NCBI GenBank assembly: GCA_002341315.1
Contig: DDNV01000090.1
Coordinates: 19,079-25,380, forward strand
Reading direction: 5' to 3'
DNA length: 6,302 nucleotides
Origin: Cellvibrionales bacterium UBA2511
Lineage (GTDB): Bacteria; Pseudomonadota; Gammaproteobacteria; Pseudomonadales; Porticoccaceae
This document shows positions 1 to 6,302 of the stretch, one piece after another. Made by a program: the position numbers and the translations under genes. The notes under the pieces were generated by a model. It did no database searches. It was not told the origin of the DNA and worked only from the letters and a program-made list of their open reading frames with translations. Positions within the stretch are counted from its first letter, which is position 1, and each line of letters starts with the position of its first letter.

Positions 1-673
1 AGGCTATGATCCGGCAATTTCTGTGGAAGCGGCCTGGCGTCTGTCCAGGCGGGTTCAGAAGGTGGAGAACCTGCAGAGTCTGCTGGCCTGCTCCGATTTC
101 ATTTCCCTGCATGTGCCTGCCATGGAGGCAACCCGTCATCTGATCAATGCTGAAGCTCTGCGCTGTATCAGACCCTCTACCGTTCTACTGAACTTTGCCC
201 GGGAGGAAGTGGTCGATCTGGCAGCGATCACGGCGGCATTGGACGAAAAGCGTCTGGCGAAATATGTCACCGATTTTCCAGTGCCGGCGCTGCTCGCTCG
301 CAAGGATGTACTCTGCATGCCGCATATTGGCGCCAGCACGGAAGAGGCTGAAGAGAACTGCGCCATGATGGCTGCCGATCAGCTCATGGACTATCTGGAA
401 AACGGCAACATTCGAAATTCGGTGAATTTTCCGAACACCAACATGGCCAGAAACGGTGGCTATCGAATCACGTTCTGTAACGAGAATGTGCCAAAAGTAT
501 TAGGTCATGTGCTGTCTCTGCTGGCGGATCGAGACATGAATGTTATCGACATGGTAAATCAGAGTCGTGATGGCATCGCCTACAACATTATTGATGTTGC
601 CACCCAGCCAACTAACGACCTGCTCAAAGCCATTGCCGGCGTTGAGGGTGTGGTGGCAGTTCGGTCTGTTTGA
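1..673 (+). CDS. serA: D-3-phosphoglycerate dehydrogenase, C-terminal part (5' end off window)
   Basis: Oxidises 3-phosphoglycerate to 3-phosphohydroxypyruvate with NAD, the first step of serine biosynthesis, in the cytosol. The reading frame is open from base 2 (Gly-Tyr-Asp-Pro...), so the GTG at 23 is an internal Val and not the start; the gene begins outside the window. The Asp at bases 8-10 sits at the end of the second Rossmann strand and fits NAD preference. Counting from the GTG, the family catalytic Arg is R60 in LLNFAR and the catalytic His is H101 in MPHIGAS, followed by STEEAEENCA. A C-terminal ACT domain runs from about residue 147 to 216 (YRITF...VLSLLADRDMNVIDM), the usual serine-responsive regulatory module. 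The layout resembles the short PGDH type of about 390 residues, so roughly 170 residues are missing upstream. The DVFxxEP segment that normally carries the catalytic Glu reads TDFPVPA (83-89). Family assignment is strong; the symbol is by family, not by orthology to E. coli SerA. Confidence 0.9.
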   Translation, partial: GYDPAISVEAAWRLSRRVQKVENLQSLLACSDFISLHVPAMEATRHLINAEALRCIRPSTVLLNFAREEVVDLAAITAALDEKRLAKYVTDFPVPALLARKDVLCMPHIGASTEEAEENCAMMAADQLMDYLENGNIRNSVNFPNTNMARNGGYRITFCNENVPKVLGHVLSLLADRDMNVIDMVNQSRDGIAYNIIDVATQPTNDLLKAIAGVEGVVAVRSV

Positions 674-676
674 GCC

Positions 677-708
677 GGTTTCAGTAATACACCTGATAGA
701 ACCTTTTT
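677..708 (+). terminator. Putative intrinsic terminator of the phosphoglycerate dehydrogenase gene
   Basis: Three bases after the TGA, GGTTTCAG (677-684) can pair with CTGA (693-696) and AACC (700-703). This gives 8 base pairs with a TAG bulge (697-699) and an 8-base loop, followed at once by five T (704-708). Stem plus T-run fits a rho-independent terminator read on the + strand. The stem is AT-rich and bulged, so it may be weak. On the - strand no T-run follows it, so it would not stop the opposing kinase transcript. Confidence 0.4.
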
Positions 709-716
709 AACGATTG

Positions 717-3371
717 CTACAGGTCGATCCACTCAGCCTCTCGGTCAATCTTGTCGAGCAGTGCTGAAACTGATGTCAAGGATCCGGCCTTGATCTGTTC
801 GTGAAGGTGCCTCACCAGTTGTTCCAATGTCGTCAGTTTGAAAACACCGGCGATACCCAACAATTGGTGAATCTGTTCGCGCAGTTCGGCAAGGTCGTCA
901 TCGGCCACGGCCTGACGTGCTTTTTTCAACAGATCTCTGACTTCCTGACGGAATAGATTGACGGAAACGTCCCCTTCTTCTTGAGAGGATGGAGCCGGTA
1001 CCTCTGTGGGCGGTTTGATGCTGAGTAGTTTGCAGATGTTGGCAAGTAATTCATTTTCATTGAGTGGTTTGAGTTGCAAACCGTTTGCCCCGGCATCAAA
1101 CAGCGCTCTTTCCTCCTGCTGAAGTATATCGGCTGTCAGTGCCAGGGCCGGAATCCGTGCATTGGGATTATTGCTGCGTCGCAGAGCTATCAGGGTGTCA
1201 ATGCCATTTTTCTGGGGCATGTGTATGTCCACCAGCAACAGGTCAAAGGTGTCATGTTGGCAAGCCGCGAGGGCTTCGTTGCCGTTGTTTGTCAATGTGC
1301 AGTAGGCCCCCATCTTACTTAGCAAGGTATCCAGTAGCAGACTGGTGAATTGGTTATCTTCGGCAATCAGGATATTCACGCCATCAAGGAGTTGGCTATT
1401 TACCGGCGTAATGGCGATCAGGTCCTGCGACGGGCCATTTTCATTCAATGAGCGGTGGAGCTCTGACAGTGGCGGTGGCATTGACAGAAATGCGACCGGG
1501 TTGAGTTCTGCCCGTTCCTTGGCGTTGAATTGTTGATAAAAATTCAGCTGTGATGCTGTCAGAATCAGCTTGGCCGGGGTTGCGTTGCGCAACTGCACCA
1601 TGAGTTTCGGGAGATCATCTCTGGCACCCTGCGGGGCAGGTATGCAGACAATCACCCGGTCGCTGGCTTCAAGATGTAATGCGGTATTCAGCAAATGGTC
1701 GTAATCAGTGACGAGAATATCGTTCACCCCGAATCGTTCCAGAGCGTGCCTGAGTGCCAGTGTTGTAAATTCGTTACAGCTGGCAATTACCACCTTGCAG
1801 GGCCTGATTTTCCAGTTAGGCTGTGTCTCACTGAGTGGCAGTGGTAGCGTTATACGGAAGGTGGAGCCCCTACCTTCCCGGCTCTCCAGGTCTATGTCTC
1901 CCTCCATCAAATCAACCAGGCTTTTGACAATCGAAAGTCCCAGTCCGGTCCCGCCATAGTGGCGTGATATGGAGGTGTCTGCCTGGGTAAAGGCATTAAA
2001 GAGCAGGCCCTGGGCGTCGGCGGAAATACCGATACCGGTATCCAGCACTTCGATAATAACGGCTTGTGCCGGATTGGTTTTCAGGGAGATGAAAACCCCA
2101 CCCTGTTCGGAGAATTTGATAGCATTGGCAATCAGGTTGCTCAAAATCTGCTGTAGCCGGATCATATCTCCCACCCGGTGCAACAACACATCGGGAGCAT
2201 AATCCACTGCGATACAAAGGCCCTTGTGTTGGGCCTGGGGAGAAAACAGGGCGCTGACCTGCTCTATGCATTCCGCCAGATCTATTGGCTGCTGCTCGAG
2301 CTCAACGGTATTGGACTGGAGTTTTGAACAAGCCAGAATGTCGTCAATCAGCGTCAGTAGCTGGAGTGCGGATTGATCAATAATCTGGCAGTAGTGACGG
2401 TCTGTTTCAGACATGACACTGACATCCAGTAAGTGTACAAATCCCTGGATGGAGGTGATGGGAGTACGCAGTTCATGGCTCATCCGTGCCAGAAAATCAC
2501 TCTTTGACTGATTTGCTGTTTCCGCCTCCTGTCGTGACAATTCCAGTTCACGGTTCTTTGTTTGCAGGCTCTCGAGAGTAGCCTGTAACTGGCGGGTAGC
2601 GAGATTAATCCGATATTCAAGATTTTGTCTGCCCTCGGTAATTGATTCTGCCAGTTGGTTGATGCCGCTCGCGAGAATGGCAAGTTCGTCGCGGGTTCCG
2701 GTTTTAGCCCTGATGCTCAGGTTGCCGCGGGCCATTTTTTTTATGACGGCGGTGATGTGTTGAATCGGAGCAATCAATCCCAGGCTCAGATAGTAGGTCA
2801 GTACAAAGGCAATAATCAGCCCCAGAAGGGATAGCCAGAGAGAGGTAAAAATAATCTGACGCTGCTTCTGGTGCAAACGGGCCTGATCAATCGCGACGAT
2901 AACCCAGCCGATCAGTTCATCATCGACCACCTGCGCGGCTTCTTCCTCGTAATCACTGAACTCAACACCCACCAGATAAACGGGTTTCTTGAAGTAGACG
3001 TGATTGTCCAGCTGTAAGGGTTGTTTTTCCGGTGAGGACCCCAGTGCTGCCGGGGGTATATCCCCGGAATTCAGGACCAGCTTCTCTGTGCGGTCTATAA
3101 AAGCGACGCCGGATACGTCGGGCAGGCGAATGGCCGCCGCCGATGTGTTTGCGAGCAACTTGATGTTTCGCGAGTAGAGTGACAGATCCGAAATTGTCGC
3201 CAGATAATCCGATGTCATTTCTCCGGATTGATAAAGATTTTCTGACAGGTCACCCCGTCGGGCATCAATCGTGTAGAGCGTCAGCAACGTGATGGTTAAC
3301 AGCAACGGGAAAAGGGCCACCACAAGAAACCGCTGATGAATCGACTTGCTGAGCAATGGGCTTTCAATCAT
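717..3371 (-). CDS. BarA/GacS-like tripartite hybrid sensor histidine kinase
   Basis: Inner-membrane sensor kinase of 884 residues. Visible in order: TM1 (about 13-34); a periplasmic sensor region (about 36-171); TM2 (about 172-198); HAMP (about 196-248); a coiled-coil linker (about 250-290); HisKA with phospho-acceptor H299 in MSHELRTP; HATPase with N416 in NLIANAIKF, DTGIGI at 444-449 and GGTGLGL at 473-479; a degenerate receiver-like segment (about 525-640); a true receiver with E671/D672, phospho-acceptor D715, T746 and K768; and a C-terminal HPt with H835 in HQLLG. This supports a His-Asp-His phosphorelay. Domain order, length and the sensor-region pattern closely follow E. coli BarA, but the operon context is different, so barA is not assigned. 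The ATG at 3371 is preceded by AGGAG (3382-3386, 10 bases away) and AGG (3378-3380), and gives a good first TM. The start overlaps the end of the binding-protein gene by 8 bases, implying translational coupling. The cognate response regulator is not in the window. No terminator is visible before the convergent neighbour. Confidence 0.93.
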   Translation of the reverse strand: MIESPLLSKSIHQRFLVVALFPLLLTITLLTLYTIDARRGDLSENLYQSGEMTSDYLATISDLSLYSRNIKLLANTSAAAIRLPDVSGVAFIDRTEKLVLNSGDIPPAALGSSPEKQPLQLDNHVYFKKPVYLVGVEFSDYEEEAAQVVDDELIGWVIVAIDQARLHQKQRQIIFTSLWLSLLGLIIAFVLTYYLSLGLIAPIQHITAVIKKMARGNLSIRAKTGTRDELAILASGINQLAESITEGRQNLEYRINLATRQLQATLESLQTKNRELELSRQEAETANQSKSDFLARMSHELRTPITSIQGFVHLLDVSVMSETDRHYCQIIDQSALQLLTLIDDILACSKLQSNTVELEQQPIDLAECIEQVSALFSPQAQHKGLCIAVDYAPDVLLHRVGDMIRLQQILSNLIANAIKFSEQGGVFISLKTNPAQAVIIEVLDTGIGISADAQGLLFNAFTQADTSISRHYGGTGLGLSIVKSLVDLMEGDIDLESREGRGSTFRITLPLPLSETQPNWKIRPCKVVIASCNEFTTLALRHALERFGVNDILVTDYDHLLNTALHLEASDRVIVCIPAPQGARDDLPKLMVQLRNATPAKLILTASQLNFYQQFNAKERAELNPVAFLSMPPPLSELHRSLNENGPSQDLIAITPVNSQLLDGVNILIAEDNQFTSLLLDTLLSKMGAYCTLTNNGNEALAACQHDTFDLLLVDIHMPQKNGIDTLIALRRSNNPNARIPALALTADILQQEERALFDAGANGLQLKPLNENELLANICKLLSIKPPTEVPAPSSQEEGDVSVNLFRQEVRDLLKKARQAVADDDLAELREQIHQLLGIAGVFKLTTLEQLVRHLHEQIKAGSLTSVSALLDKIDREAEWIDL

Positions 3372-4338
3372 TTGCTGCCTGCTCCTGCTTTTGGATGTCC
3401 GTATAAAGCGTATTGTCTGACGGCAGGGGTATACCGAGCGATCGCGCTATGGCCGGGTTGGTGGATATACTGAAATAGCGGGGATACTGGGGCTTGCCGA
3501 GGGTACTTGCCGGATTGCGCAACCACTGACTGATGTGTTCACCTGCCTGTCTGCCAATGTCATCAGGCGAAGAAAAAATAGAGGCCAATGCCCCCGCGAC
3601 GGTATAGGCCTTTGAGAAGCCGATAACCGGGACCTTTTGTTGAAAGCTGAGGTGGAGAATCCACTTGGCAATTGCGCGGTTAAGGACAGCCTGATCCGGC
3701 AGGGCAATAAAGAGGTCGGTACCGCTGACCACGGGACGCAGCACCGACACAGGGTTGTCCTCCCGGTCGAGGTAGCCGTGTTTGAGAATCAGGCCACGTT
3801 CAGCGGTAAGTGTCTCCAGCTCTTCCTCCAATTCCCTGGAGACGGGACCAAATATGGTGCTGAACCGAGTAGCTTCCGGTTTTAGCAATGATGCGAGTGT
3901 AATTACCCGGCTGAGGGGTTGATCCAGAAAGATTGCAGAAGCCTGGCGCGCTGGGCCTTTATCGTGGGTTGACCAGGCAGATTCATAGGCATTTTTTGGG
4001 GTGAAAATACTGAGCACAGGTATGTCTCCTCCCCAGTTAATCACCTCGCGAGTTGCATAGCTTCCGATGGCAACAATGAGTTGGTAGTGGGTGTCCTGAC
4101 GCTCTGGCAGCGTGGTTTTATGGAGATTAATGATGCTGAAACCGGGGTTTCCCGGCAGTGTTTTGTTGACCGTGTCCTGGAGTGAGCCAGCGGTTTCCAG
4201 GTAATAAGAGGCGTCGCTGGATAACAGCAATAAGATGTCTGCCTGTGTTACCGGGCACATCAAAAGGGAAAGGAAAAGGAGTCCCGTGGTGGAGAGGGTT
4301 GCAAAGATACCTTGTTTCCTTACTGGTCGCTTCAACAT
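3364..4338 (-). CDS. Periplasmic ABC-type substrate-binding protein (PF04392-like)
   Basis: Exported solute-binding protein of 324 residues. Residues 1-33 form a Sec signal peptide: a basic n-region (KRPVRK), a hydrophobic core, and likely cleavage after Thr-Gln-Ala33. Cys28 lacks a proper lipobox, so a soluble periplasmic protein is more likely than a lipoprotein. The mature part carries patterns typical of the TrpX/ABC_sub_bind group: DQPLSR at 139-144, LPDQAVLNR at 213-221, VPVIGFSKAYTVAGALAS at 236-253 and STNPAIARSLGIPLP at 292-306, which fits a two-lobed type I-like fold. Length is normal for the family. The ATG at 4338 has AGGGA (4343-4347) 4 bases upstream. No permease or ATPase gene lies beside it; instead the gene is between a TonB-dependent receptor and a sensor kinase whose start overlaps its stop. 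A sensory role, presenting a ligand to the kinase, is inferred. The ligand cannot be read from the sequence. Confidence 0.87.
   Translation of the reverse strand: MLKRPVRKQGIFATLSTTGLLFLSLLMCPVTQADILLLLSSDASYYLETAGSLQDTVNKTLPGNPGFSIINLHKTTLPERQDTHYQLIVAIGSYATREVINWGGDIPVLSIFTPKNAYESAWSTHDKGPARQASAIFLDQPLSRVITLASLLKPEATRFSTIFGPVSRELEEELETLTAERGLILKHGYLDREDNPVSVLRPVVSGTDLFIALPDQAVLNRAIAKWILHLSFQQKVPVIGFSKAYTVAGALASIFSSPDDIGRQAGEHISQWLRNPASTLGKPQYPRYFSISTNPAIARSLGIPLPSDNTLYTDIQKQEQAAND
3378..3386 (-). promoter_or_regulatory. Ribosome binding site of the sensor kinase, inside the binding-protein gene
   Basis: Read on the - strand, AGGAG (3386 to 3382) lies 10 bases and AGG (3380 to 3378) lies 6 bases before the ATG at 3371. 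Both are within the last codons of the upstream gene, which ends at 3364. This supports the chosen kinase start and coupled translation of the two proteins. Confidence 0.5.
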
Positions 4339-4426
4339 GTCTTCCCTAAGTAACGCTGCTATTGAGCGTAAGACCTTTCATCCCCCAGTCGCTATGATTT
4401 TGTCTGGAGCAATAAGGTCAAACACA
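4339..4426 (-). promoter_or_regulatory. Intercistronic region with two tandem hairpins ahead of the binding-protein gene
   Basis: In transcript sense (- strand), hairpin A spans 4419 to 4372: GACCTT pairs with AAGGTC (4414-4419 with 4372-4377), then after a 4/5-base internal loop CTCCAG pairs with CTGGGG (4404-4409 with 4383-4388, one G-U), with a 15-base loop. Hairpin B follows directly, 4371 to 4351: ACGCT pairs with AGCGT around a 7-base loop. After hairpin B comes the AGGGA ribosome site (4343-4347) and the ATG. GTCTT (4370-4374) could also pair with AAGAC (4339-4343), which touches the ribosome site and competes with hairpin A for three bases. No T-run follows either stem, so terminators are unlikely. 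No convincing sigma70 promoter is seen. A role in mRNA processing or in setting the receptor to binding-protein ratio is inference. Confidence 0.3.
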
Positions 4427-6302
4427 TCAAAAATTCAGTACGAGACGTAAAAAAAGTCTGGTTTCAAAAACATTGTTTTGAGCATGCTCCATATAGTCAC
4501 CCCCCAGGTTTTGGCCGATAAGTGACAGGTTTCCAGTGCTTGAACCCACAGTAAAATCATAACCCAGATGGGCGTCTACCCGGACAAACTGTTCTACAGG
4601 GTTGCCATCACGCCAATCCGCTGCTGTCATATGGTAGATATTGATACCTGAGGACCAGCCTGCAGCAAATCGCTGAAACAGCAGCAGGCCCGCCGTATGT
4701 CGTGGTGCGCGTTCGTCATGATCCTTGATCTGAAAGTAGGGTTCATAACGGGAGATATAAAAACTGTCCACATCCCGGTAGCTGTAGTGGGCATTGATCA
4801 GAGTGCGTTCTGTGGGCTGGTAGCGGAGTTGTAGTTCCGTTCCCCGCGTTACCCAGCGACTGTTATTGTCGCGAACTGATATGGTTTCATCCAGACCGAG
4901 CGACGGAATACCCAGATCAGCAGGTGCCTGGTAGGTATCGATGCCATCTTTAACGGATTCTCGAAACAGTCTGACATCAAAGGTCAGTCCCTGTGTGGGC
5001 AATTGGGCCAGATAGCCCAGTTCAAGGCTTTTCAGTCGCTCTTCCTCGACACTTTCAGCAGATTTCCGAATCGCCTGAACCAGTATCTGGTCGGCGAGAA
5101 TATCCACATTCAGCTCCCGGGCCTCACCCAGTGAGGGAGAGCGCCGACCAATGGCATAACCTATGCGAAGGGTGTGGAGAGGATTGAAGTGGTAATTGGC
5201 GGCGATCCTGCCGGATGCAATCGTGTCCACCAGGACGTTGTTTTCGATCATCAGACCGGCATTCAGGGTCCAGTGGGAACTGGCCTCCCACTCCAGGTGC
5301 CCGAAAAGCCGGCGACTGGTCAGTGATTCATCGCCGCTATGACCAAACACTGTTTTGCCACTGATATTATCGTAGCGCAGGCCGGCCCCCCAGGTGGCTC
5401 GCAAATCGGGGGTCAGATGCAGGCGATGTTCCAGTTCCACGTCGTAGCGTTCTGAATCAATGCCCTGAAAGCCGACGATATAGTGTTGATCTTCAATATC
5501 CAGGGACGGGTCAATCATCTGAAAAAAGCCCGGCACCTGTTCCGGGGTAATGGTGAATCCGAGTTCCTCCGACAACAGATTGGAAACCAGTCCCTGGTTG
5601 ATAAAGTTTTCACCCTCAATGCGGTTGTGATACAAATGGATTTGTAGCCCATCGCCGTTGACCAGATCCCGGTTCCACTTCAGGGACTGGTATTGGTTTT
5701 TGAACTGGACATCAGCGTACTCCGCCGGGCGGTCCGCATCACCCCAACCAGAATTGTTGTGTGTGTACCCGGCTTGCAGGTCGAATGTATCTGTAATGTT
5801 CGGGGTGTACATAGCACGCAGGTTCAGGGCCAGCATTTCCCTGCCGTCCTTCATTGGCCCCCGGTTGTCGCCGGAACTGACCGGTGGGAAGCCGTCGTTA
5901 TGCTGGTAATTAAAACTGACACGGTAATCCAGCTTGTCGGCATTACCGCTGTAGCGGACAGTGGTTTCCCGGGTTTGCTGGTCTCCCGCTGTCAGGCCGA
6001 CCTGCCAGCCACGCTCCTGCACAGGTTTGCGGGTGATGATGTTTACCGCGCCGAGAAATGCATTGGAGCCGAAGGCCGGGGCATTTGACCCTCGCACAAT
6101 CTCAATATGGTCAATATCTTCCAGACTGATACCCAGAGAGCCCCATTCAGTATTGGCAAACACCGGGTCATAGATGGGCCGGCCATCGACCATGATTTCC
6201 AGATGGTTCGGAAACTCGCGGCCAAAGCCGTGATAACCGATACCGTAGCGATTGCCATTGATATAGTAGGACTCGAAGCCGGGCACCAGGCGAAAGACAT
6301 CG
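4427..6302 (-). CDS. TonB-dependent outer-membrane receptor (5' end off window)
   Basis: Outer-membrane active-transport receptor that takes up a scarce ligand using energy from TonB-ExbB-ExbD. The frame stays open to the right edge (Asp-Val-Phe-Arg-Leu precede the GTG at 6286), so that GTG is an internal Val in LVPGFES and the gene starts outside the window. Counting from it, residues 1-88 hold the later part of the plug domain: GYHGFGREFPNHLEIMVDGR (17-36), then LEDIDHIEIVRG (55-66) and FGSNAFLGAVNIITRK (72-87), the hallmark plug strands. The remainder is an amphipathic beta-barrel with repeated aromatic-ended strands and typical late motifs (ERLKSLELGY; APRHTAGLLL; LSLIGQNLGG near 587-596), ending in RLVLNF with the terminal Phe expected for BAM-assembled barrels. 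The signal peptide, TonB box and first plug strand, probably 80-100 residues, are missing, as is the promoter. It is followed by an 88-base gap and then the binding protein on the same strand. No sequence feature names the ligand; siderophore, haem, cobalamin or another compound all remain possible. Confidence 0.93.
   Translation of the reverse strand, partial: DVFRLVPGFESYYINGNRYGIGYHGFGREFPNHLEIMVDGRPIYDPVFANTEWGSLGISLEDIDHIEIVRGSNAPAFGSNAFLGAVNIITRKPVQERGWQVGLTAGDQQTRETTVRYSGNADKLDYRVSFNYQHNDGFPPVSSGDNRGPMKDGREMLALNLRAMYTPNITDTFDLQAGYTHNNSGWGDADRPAEYADVQFKNQYQSLKWNRDLVNGDGLQIHLYHNRIEGENFINQGLVSNLLSEELGFTITPEQVPGFFQMIDPSLDIEDQHYIVGFQGIDSERYDVELEHRLHLTPDLRATWGAGLRYDNISGKTVFGHSGDESLTSRRLFGHLEWEASSHWTLNAGLMIENNVLVDTIASGRIAANYHFNPLHTLRIGYAIGRRSPSLGEARELNVDILADQILVQAIRKSAESVEEERLKSLELGYLAQLPTQGLTFDVRLFRESVKDGIDTYQAPADLGIPSLGLDETISVRDNNSRWVTRGTELQLRYQPTERTLINAHYSYRDVDSFYISRYEPYFQIKDHDERAPRHTAGLLLFQRFAAGWSSGINIYHMTAADWRDGNPVEQFVRVDAHLGYDFTVGSSTGNLSLIGQNLGGDYMEHAQNNVFETRLFLRLVLNF

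Noticed and set aside
23..25. GTG as a true start of the phosphoglycerate dehydrogenase gene
   Set aside because: The frame is open to the window edge, and the upstream residues continue the conserved Rossmann-fold sequence, so the gene is simply cut by the window.
1996..2271. 91-codon open frame on the - strand in another frame of the kinase gene
   Set aside because: It sits inside the HATPase region, where the kinase frame carries all expected motifs. The product is Arg/Pro/Gly-rich and looks like an out-of-frame translation.
4255..4257. Cys28 of the binding protein as a lipoprotein attachment site
   Set aside because: The preceding residues Leu-Leu-Met do not make a lipobox, and a good signal peptidase I site follows at Thr-Gln-Ala33.
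4391..4420. TTGACC (4415-4420, - strand) as a -35 box for a separate promoter of the binding-protein gene
   Set aside because: At 16-18 bases spacing no reasonable -10 box follows; the best AT-rich match (CAAAAT) is only 13 bases away, too close for sigma70.
5693..6088. 131-codon open frame on the + strand opposite the TonB-dependent receptor
   Set aside because: It lies fully antisense to strongly conserved plug and barrel coding sequence, shows no recognisable family pattern, and is best explained as a shadow frame.
6284..6286. GTG as a true start of the TonB-dependent receptor gene
   Set aside because: It encodes the Val of the conserved LVPG plug motif and upstream codons continue the plug domain; signal peptide and TonB box must lie outside the window.

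Overview
The window looks like a chromosomal segment of a Gram-negative gammaproteobacterium. The reasons are an outer-membrane TonB-dependent receptor with a terminal Phe, a BarA/GacS-style tripartite sensor kinase, a phosphoglycerate dehydrogenase of a short ACT-containing type, and moderate GC (near 50% by eye). The genus cannot be fixed from the sequence; a free-living or marine-type heterotroph is only an impression. Coding density is high, with no gene-free stretch over 90 bases, and there is no sign of mobile elements, CRISPR, tRNA or rRNA.

Layout. At the left edge, on the + strand, is the C-terminal part of a D-3-phosphoglycerate dehydrogenase (serine biosynthesis), cut by the window start. 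It ends at 673 and is followed by a plausible intrinsic terminator (677-708). The rest of the window is one convergent block on the - strand, read right to left. It holds a TonB-dependent receptor (6302 to 4427, N-terminus off the right edge), an 88-base intercistronic region that can fold into two tandem hairpins, an exported ABC-type substrate-binding protein (4338 to 3364), and a hybrid histidine kinase of 884 residues (3371 to 717). The last two genes overlap by 8 bases.

How the genes may work together. The three - strand genes make a coherent path from outside the cell inward: an outer-membrane gated receptor, a soluble periplasmic binding protein, and an inner-membrane kinase with a periplasmic sensor region and a cytoplasmic His-Asp-His phosphorelay. 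No ABC permease or ATPase and no separate response regulator is present in the window. The simplest reading is that the binding protein is a sensory partner of the kinase, by analogy with TorT/TorS and LuxP/LuxQ, and that the receptor delivers or detects the same ligand. The ligand and the output are unknown. The serine-biosynthesis gene appears to be an unrelated convergent neighbour.
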